The position numbers were made by a program, and so were the translations under genes. Below are positions 34,926 through 46,490 of a DNA stretch of 64,000 nucleotides, one piece after another (the first letter of the stretch is position 1; every line of letters starts with the position of its first letter). Source of the DNA: Stictocephala bisonia (lineage: Eukaryota; Arthropoda; Insecta; Hemiptera; Membracidae); NCBI GenBank assembly GCA_035578905.1, contig JAQJVL010000417.1, forward strand, positions 62,001 through 126,000, given 5' to 3'. The notes beneath the pieces are model-generated. The model was given only the letters and a program-made list of their open reading frames with translations, was not told the DNA's origin and made no database searches.

Positions 34926-36480
34926 AAAATGACGCTTAAATATTAGCTGTAAATTAAAATTATTCTTGCCTGTATGTATTACCATATTTAGAATAGGCCT
35001 AAATAAGCTAGCAATAAAACCACCGTTCAATTAATATACATCGAAAAGTAGTACCAATAGGACGTGGATAGTCATAGTTTTAAAATATGTTTAATTTTTG
35101 TATAGTTTAGGGATCAAGCTAATATATACTAAGGCATTTTGAGTACGAGTGGTATAGTAGTGCTATAATTTTTTGAAATGAGGGATATGGTACTGGTAAT
35201 GCAAATATTGGCTAATAAAATATATTAGATATTCTTTCATATAAAATATATTTAATCAAGGACATGACCTCGCGGACAGTCCCAATACGGAGATATCAAC
35301 GGTTGGGTTGAATGAAGCCTGTCATCGCATGGGTTTTTGTAAATCTTTTTCTTCACTATTTATTTACTGTCTACATTGTGCCATTGATTTTATAAGCACA
35401 CCAGTAGATTTATCATACAATATTTATTTTGAGTCTTAAATTATCAGCTGTTTTTGTGGTCCATTGTGGAGCGCTAGTGTAGTCCCATGTAAATGTAACG
35501 CAGTTGAAACCGGCTGTAGTTGCGGGCCTCACTAACTAACAAAATTACAGGCACAATAATTCCTATTGCATGATATATATGTTTGCAATAACATAATCAA
35601 GGATACTACTTAAGTGTATGTAAATAATGTATACTTTTGGACTACTAAACTGAATAAGTATGATTTATACATAGGCTATGCACTAAAAATTACCACTAAC
35701 TGAATCATCACGAAATCTATGCACCACCGAATAATTTGCATGACATTTTGAGGGAAGTTAAATTTAGTATCATAAGATCCAATGAGAAAGAAATTCTATT
35801 CCTGAGGGTAGAAAATGCCATTAAGTTTCCTTTTCCCATAAGAATAACTTTGGAATCAGCTTAATTAAATAGTTTATATCAAATAGCTGATACATAAAAA
35901 TATAAATATAATATCTCTGATTTTAGAAGTAGTCAGTTTGATTCCCTGAAAAAGAATGAGACAGTTTTAAAAATATAATAAATGAAACATTAATTCAATA
36001 ATAAACTAAGCACCGTTGTAACGTAGCAACAAAAAGTGAGTTGCTGTAAGTAAATTTTAAATGTTATGATTTTTCTTAAATAGAAACAATCCTTAAGAAT
36101 AATAACTCTGTTATCAGGTTTATTTTTTTAAACTGTTTTTTGCGTTTCTCTCACATAGTGCAAAATGTCGTTTTATTGTTAGTACACGTGTTATAAATAT
36201 AAATAAAACACAACATATTATACTTTAATAATTTGTATAAGCTCATCACATACAGCCCACTGTATTTTATTTTATTTATTCAACGTAAATAAGCTATAAC
36301 GATGGGTCAATATGAGGATAATATCTATACAGGAGTATAATGGATAACTTTGTCTAACCTTTAATATTTTTAATGATTTTAATTTGGCCTCTTTTATCAA
36401 TGTATGGATTCGATTTATTTAAACTGAATACTGCAAAATATTGTTTAGTTTCCAATAAGTACTTTTTTTACTGAAACCAC
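34926..36480. other. Non-coding, nothing recognised
   Basis: A+T-rich single-copy-looking DNA with no signal. Confidence 0.5.
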
Positions 36481-36484
36481 CATC

Positions 36485-36665
36485 CCTTAAGTCTAACTAA
36501 CAGAGGGTAGATTATGTTAGGTTACGCTAGATTAGAATAGGTAAAGTTACGTTAGGTTACGGTAGATTAGGTTAGGTTAGGTTATGGTAGATTAGGTTAT
36601 GTCGTGTTATATTAGGTTGGGTTAGTTCACTTTAGGTTAGGTTAGATTGTGTTAGTTAGGTTTTA
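36485..36665. repeat. Degenerate TTAGGTTA-type simple repeat
   Basis: Many TTAGGTTA/TTACGTTAGG variants. This pentamer-like simple sequence is common in insect genomes. The spacing is irregular and the tract is short, so it is not a telomere. Confidence 0.7.
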
Positions 36666-36737
36666 GAAGGAAGATGCGTCAAGGAACTCGGGTAATATAA
36701 TGAATGAGCAAGTTATAGTAATTCATTTTCATTCAGT

Positions 36738-36920
36738 ATGACGTTAAACGTAGAGAAATGAGTGAAGTTATTGTTACTAAACCGTTCCTTAGAAAGAGTC
36801 GTTTATTAGTAGCCCAACATTCAGGCAACTACAGATTTACGTAGAATCCGGACCACGTGGTATTGGTCTAATTGTAAGCTAATTGAAAACCTTATACTAA
36901 GTTCTCTACCCTACGCAAGT
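36738..36920 (-). mobile_element. SINE-like family C, 5'-truncated copy
   Basis: Retains the box-B-like segment (CCACGTGGTATTGGTCTAAT in window orientation) and AGTCGTTTATTAGTAGCCCA. The head is missing. Confidence 0.6.
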
Positions 36921-37732
36921 AATTGTATATAGCCGAGTGGGAGAGCCCACGTAGTGTGGGTGGGAAGATTTATCCAAGGGAGGGTTCGTAGATGGTTATG
37001 GGTAGCTTATGAGTCTACAGAGGCTGTCGGTAATGGTGGTTCCAATCCCATAAGAACAATATTATTTGCGAATCTACATTCTTTCGTTGTTTATAGACCT
37101 ACAGTTGTGTATAGGGTGTCATTTAAAACGTAAACATAATGCGCATTGGGTTTGCTTTTGATATTTTGAATACGTCTAGTTTTAAAAAAATGTGAAAAAA
37201 ACAACTTCTAACTAATTTTTTTTATGTTTTTCGATAAAACTAATTACGCATTCGCACAGCAATTTCGTAATTTCATTCTTGATTAAATGCAGTTTGTTTT
37301 GAAAAAAAATCTGTTTAAAAATAACTGTTCGATTTGGGTACGAGTCCGGCTGGAAAATAACTTTGTTATGGGATTAAAACCGACATGTCCGGAAGCCTCT
37401 GCAAACTCTGAAGAATTGGTAGTATAGTATAGGGTGAGTACACAAATGAATGACCTTAATCAATGGTATCATATAATTAAAAGATAAAAATATATGTTTG
37501 TTTCGTTGTCTGTGATTCGTTGTCTGTATATTTCTCGATAACTAACCGAACTATTTAAAAAAAAGTGAAGTGAAGTGATATATCAGAATAGAAAGATCCT
37601 TATTGTAACAGACAGTACATTAGAAACAGTAAAAATGTAAGTGTAGTAGTAATTAAAAATAATAAATGTATTAATGGTACACAAAGTTCACCATAATACT
37701 CTTAAGTCATATTTTTTTTCAAAAATCAAGGA
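36921..37732. other. Unassigned
   Basis: A box-B-like GGTGGTTCCAATCCC near 37035 may be a decayed SINE head; the rest is featureless. Confidence 0.3.
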
Positions 37733-37920
37733 GAGTGGATTAGAAGAATCAGCTGATGACCACCGGCTGTTCATTTGTTATTGGGCTGTTAATTAATTAC
37801 ACTTTCATAGATATTAGTTTGTAACAATAACATTTGCTCATTTACACTCATCACACTCATTCGAAATCAATATTCGCCCAAATCTTGACGATCGGTATCT
37901 TAAGAATAAATAAATAAAAA
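37733..37920 (+). mobile_element. SINE family D, 5'-truncated copy
   Basis: Begins inside the body (CAGCTGATGACCACCGGCTG) and ends with ATCTTGACGATCGGTATCTT plus AAGAATAAATAAATAAA. 5' truncation is typical of target-primed insertion. Confidence 0.75.
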
Positions 37921-38029
37921 TATAGTTGTGTTTTTATAGGTAGGGTAACGATTGTCATGCACTTTATTCATATATGTATTCAGGGTTGATAGAAGAAGTA
38001 CAATAGTCTTTTTTGTAGGGTGATGGGTA

Positions 38030-38420
38030 ATGTATTATTGTAGGGGAAGGGGAGGGGTTCTTTTAAATAGCTCGTCTGTTTGCGACAAGCGGTTGCGTCG
38101 CGCTGCAAACGCAATGTTTATGTTTATGAAAGAGCTTTGCCTTGGGGAAAGTGTTGAAGAGGATAGCGGAAGTGGCAGGCCATGTCCGGTCAGAAACGAT
38201 CAGCTGTTACGGTACTTCCTCAATATCTACAGACACTGCCACACTGATATTGTTCAACGATTTCTTACGTCATCGTACTAGATGTGACTCACCTGACGTC
38301 AGATCAGAAGACGACGTTCACGGACCCGTTGGACTTGATATTAATGTTTACATTACTGATGTAAATAATATGTTCCTCTTTCTATACGAGGAATTGTGTA
38401 TTTTTTAACCTCAAAATAAC
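38030..38420 (+). other. Short overlapping open frames in a G+C-richer patch
   Basis: Two plus frames (83 and 88 codons) overlap in different registers at 38030-38408. One reads RLRRAANAMFMFMKELCLGE. Neither shows a domain, a codon preference or splice sites I trust. A decayed gene fragment is possible. Confidence 0.2.
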
Positions 38421-39442
38421 GTTAAACAGCGATAATTTAATAAGGTTCTTGTGCTAAACAAAGACATAACCTTTAATCTAAGATATTCTTATTTTTAACG
38501 TTACCACAAACATATTTAGTGTTGAAAGGCATTTTTTATGAAATAAAACACATTCCTATGATTTTCTTTCATGCTCTTTGTTGTGACTCAATTTTATGGC
38601 CAATAATCCGACTATAAAATGAATATGACCGGAATGTCACAGAAAAAACTATAATTTAAGTAGGCCTACGCTATTTGCTCATCTAAACTCATTTCACTTC
38701 TTGATTCCATTTTTTTTTTTTTTTTCATTTTAGGATATTACAAACAATTGTATAGTTAAGTTTGCTTAATGATTGTTCTAATTTTGTTTTGAGAAATTAA
38801 TTCATTTGATCTATTAACAATTCGTAAGGTTGTAGGATTATGGTTCAAGAGTAATCCTTAATGAATACAATATTTTAAAAAGATACTTTAATATAATATT
38901 TACATTTCAAGACAAGTCTACGGAAAATGTCTACGATCTGACCTTTATGTACGTATATGAATTGAAATTAATTGTACATAGGATTGATTTCCAAGCCTTT
39001 GACTTGTTTTGTACAGCAATGTTTAATTCGTAAATATAAAGCTAATTTATTAATAACTATTTCAATTTATGTTACATCACAGAAACCATGCTTGTGCATC
39101 TTACTACAGACATATTCTTGGAACATATTAGATCATGTTCTTGGAAGAGCCTTATCCGATAACAGCCATGCAATGTGTCCAGTCTTAAGACCTTCACCCA
39201 GTTAAGACGGGCTTTCCGCGCTGTACCAACGGCCTTCATCAGGTTGTGAATTATGCTGCGTACAATCAACTCAGCGGGTCGTCAACTCCTTGGCCCAGCC
39301 GGGATTTCCTTACCTCGAGTTGTGTTTGTGTCAGCTTTGTTACCTTCGTCAGATTGTGACTCATCTAACAGCTGTTTGCCTCACCATTTTACTACCACTT
39401 TCACTCTCAAGCATCCATGCACCACGACACTCTCACATGGAT
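38421..39442. other. Non-coding, nothing firm
   Basis: A+T-rich to about 39100, then moderate G+C. The block at 39190-39260, read in reverse (CCTGATGAAGGCCGTTGGTA), resembles common transposon-derived sequence, but no second copy is present. Confidence 0.3.
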
Positions 39443-39590
39443 TTGTGGCTCAATGGCTAAGGTTTCGGACTTCCAAGTCCAAGGTCTGAGGTTCGAATCC
39501 CCAACTGAGCTAAAGGTCGGTACTTCACTGGTTGAATAAAGTTCACGCACAGGCCTGCAAGCCCATGTAAACTGGTGATTGAAGTTTTAA
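39443..39590 (+). mobile_element. tRNA-derived SINE family A copy
   Basis: The head TGTGGCTCAATGGCTAAGG with box B GGTTCGAATCCCCAACTG still allows a tRNA-like terminal stem (TGGCTCA near the start, TGAGCTA after box B). The body ends GAATAAAGTTCACGCACAGG and CCCATGTAAACTGGTGATTG. A family E copy follows directly. Confidence 0.8.
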
Positions 39591-39601
39591 AATGTTATAA
39601 A

Positions 39602-40146
39602 TAAATGGTTCTAAAGAATTTGCACAAACTTTCTCCCGTATTAAACACTTAAAAATCCAAACTTTTAAAATTACCAGTTTGATTTCCAAATGTGTTTTTT
39701 TTGTCATATTTAAAACACCAATCAAGTTATAGACATGCAGTTTTTACTAAAATATTTTGAATCGTAATTCACATCCCTCCTGAAAATGTAATCAAAATCG
39801 TTTAAGCCATTTTTGAGAACATTCCATTTTTGTATGTTTTTTGCCCGAAAAAATAAAACAAACAAACATTTCATTCAAAAAGTAAAAAAACTGTCAGGAA
39901 AATTGGTTAAATACACCTTCATACCAAATTTCATGAAAATTGATCCATCCATTTGGTCTCCAGCGAACTGCACATACACACAGACAGACACATACGGACA
40001 GACATCCAACATTTGTTAAAAAAAAACGTCTTTTTTGGGTTCAGGAGACAGGGAGAATTTTTATACCAACTTGTAAAAAAATTGTTTGGATGATTACAAT
40101 ACTTTCTCTATGCTAACGCATAGAGAGTAAACGCAGGGAGAAAGTA
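39602..40146 (-). repeat. Dispersed repeat family E, copy 5
   Basis: Full-length in reverse; contains ATTGATCCATCCATTTGGTC and CACACAGACAGACACATACG. Confidence 0.82.
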
Positions 40147-40705
40147 AATATTAAAAATGTATCTTTTTCACTTACATTAGATTGTGGCATATTAGACAGT
40201 TTCGCCCCTACCTAATATACACTGCTGATGACAACAAAGTGGCTCCAAGCAGTGGGAAGAGACCCCTAGAACACTTTACTTGTCATAACTATATGTATTC
40301 AGCACAATATGGCTTTAATTCTTCAGTCTAATATTCTTTGCTACAGAAAAGAACGCCTCTTTACTATTTGAGAACACCAAAGACATTTTTTCTTTATATC
40401 TTAGACACTACTAGATTGATGTCTGCCACCTAGTTGGCTTCCTCGTAAAACAAGCTTGTTTGTTTTTTACCCTACTTCTAAATTATTGACTGTCCATCTA
40501 CTTATTATAAGTATACATCGTTTATTTGTCAATCTAACCACCTTAGGCATACAACTTTTGGCTTTCCACCCTACATATAGAACATTTGGCTGCCCACCCC
40601 TAAAATCACCCTAAAAATATATCTGTTGGCTACCTACTATACCCATTCACCCTACGTATCCCAATGTTAGCTTTCCACTCTACCCACCCACCTGTATACA
40701 GTATA

Positions 40706-41078
40706 TACAGGTTGTCTTTGAACTTTCTGATAAGCTCTATTGGTTATTGTTTCTGGTTTACTTAGGATCACAAATACCATATTTAAAGTTTCCGAAACAC
40801 CTCGGTTATCCTTGCAGACGCATTTTTTTGATTTTTATCTCAAAAACTAAAAGGTGTATTAGCTGGAATGTTGTACAATTCTTTATAACATAAACATCCA
40901 TTTTGTGTTTAATATATAAAATACACTCTTTTGTTTTTGAGATATAAAATGAACACAATATGGCCGCTGCAAGGATAAACAAAGTGGTTCGGACACTCTA
41001 AATATGATATTTGTGATCCTAAATGAACCAGAAACAATAACTAAGAGAGCTTATCACAGAGTTCAGAGACACTTTGTA
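40706..41078. mobile_element. Foldback MITE family L with ~110-bp terminal inverted repeats
   Basis: The left end TACAGGTTGTCTTTGAAC and the right end, reverse complement TACAAAGTGTCTCTGAAC, begin long arms sharing GATAAGCTCT, AGTTATTGTTTCTGGTT-like and AGGATCACAAAT blocks. A TA dinucleotide flanks both sides, as with Tc1/mariner insertions. No coding capacity. Confidence 0.85.
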
Positions 41079-41398
41079 TAACTTTTTTGGCCACACCGAT
41101 CACTACGTATCCAACTGTTGACTATCCACTCTTCCCACCCACCCTATATGTATAGTATAACCTATGGTTGCCCACTACAAACACCCAAAGCATACATATC
41201 TTATTTCCCACTCTACCCACTTACCCTTTATTTATAAATGTCGGCTGACCACCCCAATCATACAACTCTTGGCTTTCGCCCTTACCCAATCACCCTACAC
41301 TGGAACATTTTGATGACCCACCCACCCTACATATATACAATCTTGAATTGTAACAAATTACTTTACGTGTAGAAGGTTAACCAGCTATTCTTCTTTTT

Positions 41399-41660
41399 AC
41401 TTTCTCCCATATTCATTTGTGCAGAGGAAGTATTGTGATCGTAAAAAAAACTCTTTTACAAGTTGGTCTAAAAATCATCATCATCAAGGTCCTGAACCAA
41501 AGTCTTTTTTTTATGTCTTTCCCTATGCGTGTCTGACTGTGTGTATGTTCAGTTCGCTCAAACGAATGGATACATTTTTATGAAATTTGGTTTGTAGGTG
41601 TATTTAGCTAATATCTCCTGACCACTTTTTAAATTTTTTGAAATTTTGGTTCTTTATTTG
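41399..41660 (+). repeat. Dispersed repeat family E, partial copy 6
   Basis: Starts at the family's TTTCTCCCATAT end and stops after GCTAATATCTCCTGACCACT. Only the first half is present. Confidence 0.7.
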
Positions 41661-41797
41661 TACTAAACATCCATATATACACGATTCTAGATTGCCCACC
41701 CAGCTCTTTAACGTAAATGACCCATGGTAGCCAACCCATCCTCTTTACGTATTTAATCTCTGTTAATATTCTCCCTATGTATACAATTCCTGGTTTC

Positions 41798-42012
41798 TTA
41801 AGACTCGATCATCAAGATAACCCCGAGAATATGGATTTGCATGAGTGTGATGAGTGTAGACGAGCGAATGTAGTCTTTGTTACAAAGTAAGTGAGTTTAA
41901 TTTGTTAATAGCCCAATGACAAATGATCAGCTGATCCCTTTCAACATTTGTTATGATTTTGAATGGGGTCGAACTGAGAACCTCTAACTTATGAAGATGG
42001 GCTATAACACTG
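41798..42012 (-). mobile_element. SINE family D copy
   Basis: In reverse, it runs from the GGTTCTCAGTTCGACCCC box-B segment to a tail ending in ATCTTGATGATCGAGTCTTA. It butts directly against family A at 42013. Confidence 0.7.
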
Positions 42013-42176
42013 CCGGCGTGGTGGCTCAGTGGCTAAGGCTTCAGACTACAGAGGGTATTGACCAAGGTTCGCATCCCCACTGAGCCAACGGTCGGTACTT
42101 CAGTCATTGAATAAAGTTCACGCACAGGCTTGTAGCCCATGTGAACTGGCAAGTGAAGTTAATAATAAAAAAAAAC
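42013..42176 (+). mobile_element. tRNA-derived SINE family A copy
   Basis: Head GTGGCTCAGTGGCTAAGGCT, box-B-like AAGGTTCGCATCCCC, body TTGAATAAAGTTCACGCACA, ending in AATAATAAAAAAAAA. Confidence 0.8.
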
Positions 42177-42648
42177 TACGTTACCGACCAATAGTTGATT
42201 CCAACAGACGCACACATCAGATAAGCAACGTGCAGACACGCCAGTTAATCAAGTAAGTGATGTATCATCCGATATCCGCCTGACCCAGTGAGTGAGGTAA
42301 CTCTAGGTGTCGCCGGAGTTATGCAATGGGGAACGCCGTCTTGTGACTGACACAGTCTTGAGTAACCTATCCATTCATGTCATCGCCAAACTCGACTGGA
42401 CTACGACTTCTTGTCTCATCGCTGACCTTGGTCATCACAATTCCACCAAAACACTCCTTAGCTGTTTGTTGTGACAACTCTCATGTTGTGACTTCCTCTG
42501 ACACACCATCTGCTTTCACTTCCTTCCCATGACTTCACACTGTCTAATCTGTCGTGATCTTCGTCCGTGTCGGACGAAAGAGGATCTCGTCTCATTTAAT
42601 ATTCAATCACGTAGCCATTATTCTTTTGTCCATTCTTTTCTACTAGTT
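42177..42648. other. Unassigned G+C-richer block
   Basis: Relatively G+C-rich with CACGCCAGTTAATCAAGTAA and CGTCCGTGTCGGACGAAAG (a small palindrome). No open frame or repeat match. GTTATGCAATGGGGAACGC recurs as GTTATGCAATGGGGAACAC near 43660. Confidence 0.3.
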
Positions 42649-43087
42649 CCGACTAGTGGCGCAGTGCTGTAACCCAGCTATTTAGGGGTGACGTGTTTTG
42701 GAGATTGTAGATAGGTTCTATATTCGATCCTCTTTTTACCGATTCGGCATCCACCCAATGGTTGCTATCGACGTGGACACTAATAGAGAATTATGGGGTG
42801 TCTGTGTTGGGTTGTAGTTAGAGACTGGATGTTGTGTAGGGATGGGACCTCAATATCAGGCTGGCTTGTCAATTACCTGAAAATCATATCGGCACTACGT
42901 GGTTCGGATTCCACGTAAAGCTGTAGATCCCTTACTTGCTCATTGGGTCATCAATAAATAGCTCTTTCTGAGGAACAATCAATCTTAGTGGGGAATGACT
43001 ACTCTCGTTCATCTACATTAATCACACTCATTCATCCCTCATTATTCGCTCATATCTCTACGATCGGTGTCTTAGTAATAAATAAAC
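42649..43087 (+). mobile_element. SINE-like family C, full-length copy
   Basis: Head TAGTGGCGCAGTGCTGTAAC, internal CAATGGTTGCTATCGACGTG, box-B-like GGTTCGGATTCCACGTAAAG, tail ATCTCTACGATCGGTGTCTT and AGTAATAAATAAA end. The length is about 440 bp, long for a SINE. Confidence 0.82.
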
Positions 43088-43424
43088 CAAAAACTGACGA
43101 CTGTTTTTAGTGATGTTGCCTACAGTTCCTAATTTCTTAAACGAATTCTTATGCTAAAATTGACTTGTGTACAATAATTATAAACTCGTAAATAATTTTA
43201 ATACCCTTGAATAACGAATGAAGTAAATTTATTTTATGAAATCCGTAGCTACTTAATAAGTTTATATATTCAAGTAAAATAATTTAGCCTCTTACTTTTG
43301 GCTATAGGCCTACTGATTTTAAAGTTGAACATGTAATTGAAAGATAATTTATAATTGAACAATAATTATAGTTAAACGTTTAAATACATTAGGCTTTGAA
43401 TGTTAGTGTAAAATTATGATCTAC

Positions 43425-43495
43425 CAGGGGACAACCATGCACGCTTCACGTGCTCGTGGCTCATCGGCCTTCGGCCTCGGCATGTGACTTTTGAC
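43425..43495 (-). repeat. Short repeat family J fragment
   Basis: In reverse: GCACGTGAAGCGTGCATGG then TTGTCCCCTGGTAGAT, matching 47160-47220 and 51180-51245. It also contains CGGCCTTCGGCCTCGG, similar to the 0.9-kb tandem repeat. Confidence 0.45.
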
Positions 43496-44096
43496 TTCAA
43501 ATATTAAGTAAAATCATATATTTATATTCATTTACAGTAGCTCACTCACTGCACTTGATTTGCACTCTATTTATAGTATTATAATTATAAAGAACCAAAA
43601 TTATTACTAAGCCTATTTCAAATGTTTTCATTTTATTTAACTGCTGATGATAACAGTTGTTATGCAATGGGGAACACAGACAGACGTGTATAATATTTGC
43701 TCTTTTATAATTAACTTGATATTTTACTGTGCTGCTCTCTATGATTAACCTAACAAATTATTTGAACCATTTAACGTTTCAAAATTTTTTTATTGCGTCA
43801 GCTGGTCAATTAATATTAATCTCCATAAGAATAAGATTGCAATTTTGACGCCATGTAGGACAAAAACCTATGTGAATTAAAAAAATTATAGCTCCGTTAC
43901 GACTTAGACATCAAAATTATCTTTTCAATAAAACAATTTCATCAACATCGGTCAAGTAATAAGTTCAGAAAGTGAGTGAACTAAATGACCTGAATGTTTT
44001 AATATATAAGATATTTGTACGACAGTTATACATATTACACCTTAGTACCAGGAAAGCCGATCTCCGATCGGGTTCATATCATCTAATCGCTGACTT

Positions 44097-44504
44097 CCAA
44101 TACCGAATTTAAATGAATCCCAAGATACTGAAACATACTATGAAGCTGAAATTGAAAATACAGATCTTGATTCAAACAATGAATCGAATCTTATGACTTG
44201 TAATAATACTTTGCAAACAACTTCTACAAATAATTCTGGAAATACCTTACAAACTTCTAGCAACTTTCTTAATTACGATTTGCCATCAACCTCGGGGGTA
44301 ACAAATCGAGGTTGATGGCAAATCGTAATTAAGAAAGTTGCTAGAAGTTTGTAAGGTATTTCCAGAATTATTTGTAGAAGTTGTTTGCAAAGTATTATTA
44401 CAAGTCATAAGATTTGTTTCATTGTTTGAATCAAGATCTGTATTTTCAATTTCAGCTTCATAGCATGTTTCAGTATCTTGGGATTCATTTAAATTCGGTA
44501 TTGG
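44097..44504. repeat. 198-bp near-perfect palindrome with a 12-bp spacer
   Basis: Arms 44097-44294 and 44307-44504 are reverse complements with about three mismatches in 198 positions. The spacer is GGGGTAACAAAT. Both arms carry the same coding-like frame, reading in opposite directions toward the centre. Confidence 0.95.
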
Positions 44505-44561
44505 TGGCTCATTTTTATTAAAATTAAACTTGCGTCGTTTTGGAGGACGTCCGCCTAGCAT
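44286..44561 (-). pseudogene. Coding-like N-terminal fragment beside and within the palindrome
   Basis: A minus frame starts MLGGRPPKRRKFNFNKNEPP and continues through an acidic, Asn/Thr-rich stretch to NFLNYDLPSTS, then runs into the spacer. The basic start followed by an acidic, disordered stretch resembles N-termini of some transposases or chromatin proteins, but I recognise no domain. Arm differences include a Thr/Ser codon change (NNET versus NNES). It is probably a fragment of a larger gene, inverted and duplicated. Confidence 0.45.
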
Positions 44562-44831
44562 CTAAGAAAAAGTTAAAATACATTGAACTGAAGTTATCAA
44601 TGAACTGTAAATTTTCCGGCTCGAAGGACCATAAATATGCGTTGCGGTGCGTTGAAATTATAATAAAAATGAAATAAAGTTCGAGAATAACTGAATTGAC
44701 ATAGGTAAGAAAAATACAATAATATTTGGTTTGTTTACATTTTAACAGATTCAGAAAAACATGTGTTATTTAAAAAAATAAATTAAAATCATAACTCACA
44801 TGTTGAAATAGTAAATAGTAAACATTAAACA

Positions 44832-44860
44832 GTGGTATTGACCCACCCGCCCACCCATTT
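44832..44860. repeat. Solitary M36 unit
   Basis: CAGTGGTATTGACCCACCCG followed by CCCACCCA matches the 6.9-kb array unit almost exactly, standing alone in A+T-rich DNA. Confidence 0.8.
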
Positions 44861-45069
44861 ACTTTTGGAATCGTGAAAACTCATAGAAAATGAGTTTTCT
44901 CAAAATTGTCACCAAATCCATTGGATTCCTGAGGTAGAAAACCTTTTATAGACAAAGTACGAAGAAAATCGGTAGAGCCGTTTTTGAAATAAAATGACTG
45001 GAAATAGGTACATACATACAATTCCTTGCTCGTTTTATAGTATAAGATAGTTAACCACTATACCTATAG

Positions 45070-45299
45070 CCGTAAAATTATAATTTATATCTGTACAATT
45101 ACGACCTATTTGTACAATTAAGACGTATATTTGTTCAATTACGACATATATTTGTACAATTAAGACTTATATTTGTACAATTAAGACCTATATTTGTACA
45201 GTTACGACCTATATTTGTACATTTACGACCTATAGTTTTACATTTATGATCTATATTTGTACCATTATGACCTAATAGCTGTAAAATTATGACTTATAG
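45070..45299. repeat. 23-bp tandem repeat, about 10 units
   Basis: Unit approximately TTTGTACAATTA followed by CGACCTATA. It resumes at 45620-45660 (CTTGTATAATTATGACCTG) on the far side of a MITE, so the MITE inserted into the array. Confidence 0.85.
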
Positions 45300-45302
45300 T
45301 TC

Positions 45303-45612
45303 CAATACAAGTAAAAATCACACAACACAAAATTTATTACAATATAAGCACAAAATGCACAAATATTATGGTGGTCGATTTTGGTGAACCACGCTCACCT
45401 TCCTCAGACCAGAGGGAGGACTCTTTTGTGAATCCCTCTGGTCTGAGGAAGGTGAGCGTGGTTCACCAAAATAGATCACCATAATATTTGTGCATTTTGT
45501 ACTTTTATTGTAATATTTTTGTGCATTTTGTGCTTATATTGTAATAAATTTGTATTGTGTGACGTTTACTTGTACTGTATATGTACCAACACGTATTATA
45601 CTAATTAAAAAA
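45303..45612. mobile_element. Foldback MITE family G
   Basis: Arms pair from the outside (ACAAGTAAAAATCACACAAC / GTGACGTTTACTTGT) to the centre (GGTGAACCACGCTCACCTTC / GAAGGTGAGCGTGGTTCACC), with a short loop at about 45421-45431. The right arm holds a small internal duplication around GTGCATTTTGT. A solo arm occurs at 34806. Confidence 0.85.
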
Positions 45613-46490
45613 CTATTTGACTTATACTTGTATAATTATGACCTGTGTACATTATGCCTTCAGGTTATATGTAGTAATAATGTTACATATTGATTTTACT
45701 TTAAATATACGACACATTTTGTGTTTTAGATACCTTTATTATCATTTTGAAATATTTACAATATATACATAGTAAATAACTTTTAAAATTTGCTTTTTTG
45801 AAGGGTAATAATTTTTAAGTAAAATTTGTGACTTACAATATTACCTAATTTGGTTTGTATTTGGCTTAATTGGTTGTACTAAATGAATCAAACTATTTAT
45901 TTTAATTTTTTCTTGTTTTTAAGAATTTTAAAAATTATTTCATAAAAATTTAAAATTTTCTTACGATTATTTAAGGGTGCAATCTCTTCCACATGAAGAC
46001 CAAATATTGATAGTAATTCAGAATAGGAATCTTAAACCAATGTTAATAGTACTACGGAAAAAAATATTAGTCGTCAAAAGACGTCCTTTTTGGTAATCAA
46101 CACTTCGGAAACCAATTATCATTAGTTATAGCATTTCAAGATTAAATTTAAACATCTTAGTTAGTATGTAATTAGTCAGGGACTAATAATAATACATAAC
46201 TTGACAAATTTATATTGAGCATGAGATAGCACACTGATAATTTGAGTTGTCTTCCCTAGAACTTAAGCGCACTTCTTAATAAGTAACATCTAACAGGCAT
46301 TGCCTTCGAGTTCCTAGATTAATTTTTTTATTTCGTAATTATTACGTAATTTCCTTTTTTTGTATTCTGATATTTAAAAAAGTTTATTTGTTCGGTTTTT
46401 TCTTAAGATTAAGTTTTAATCTTAATTAATTAATTCATCTCCATTTTATGCTAAATCATACGCCAGTAAAATTTACGTGGTTCTCGCATG
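45613..46490. other. Non-coding, A+T-rich
   Basis: Beyond the 23-bp array remnant at 45620-45660, no feature was seen. Confidence 0.5.

Larger units (their letters stand above)
40480..41790. repeat. Degenerate CCCACCC-rich minisatellite, interrupted by two insertions
   Basis: Diverged units with GGCT.(T/G)CCCACCC and ACCCTACATATA cores recur irregularly before 40700, at 41090-41370 and again at 41690-41780. The interruptions are a TA-flanked MITE (40706-41078) and a partial family E copy (41399-41660). It is probably an old, decayed relative of the M36 arrays. Confidence 0.5.

Noticed and set aside
36485..36665. Telomeric TTAGG tract
   Set aside because: Irregular, short and interstitial; typical insect simple sequence.
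39443..39520. A tRNA gene
   Set aside because: The anticodon arm and D arm are abnormal and the same head occurs with a common non-tRNA body at three places, so it is a SINE head.
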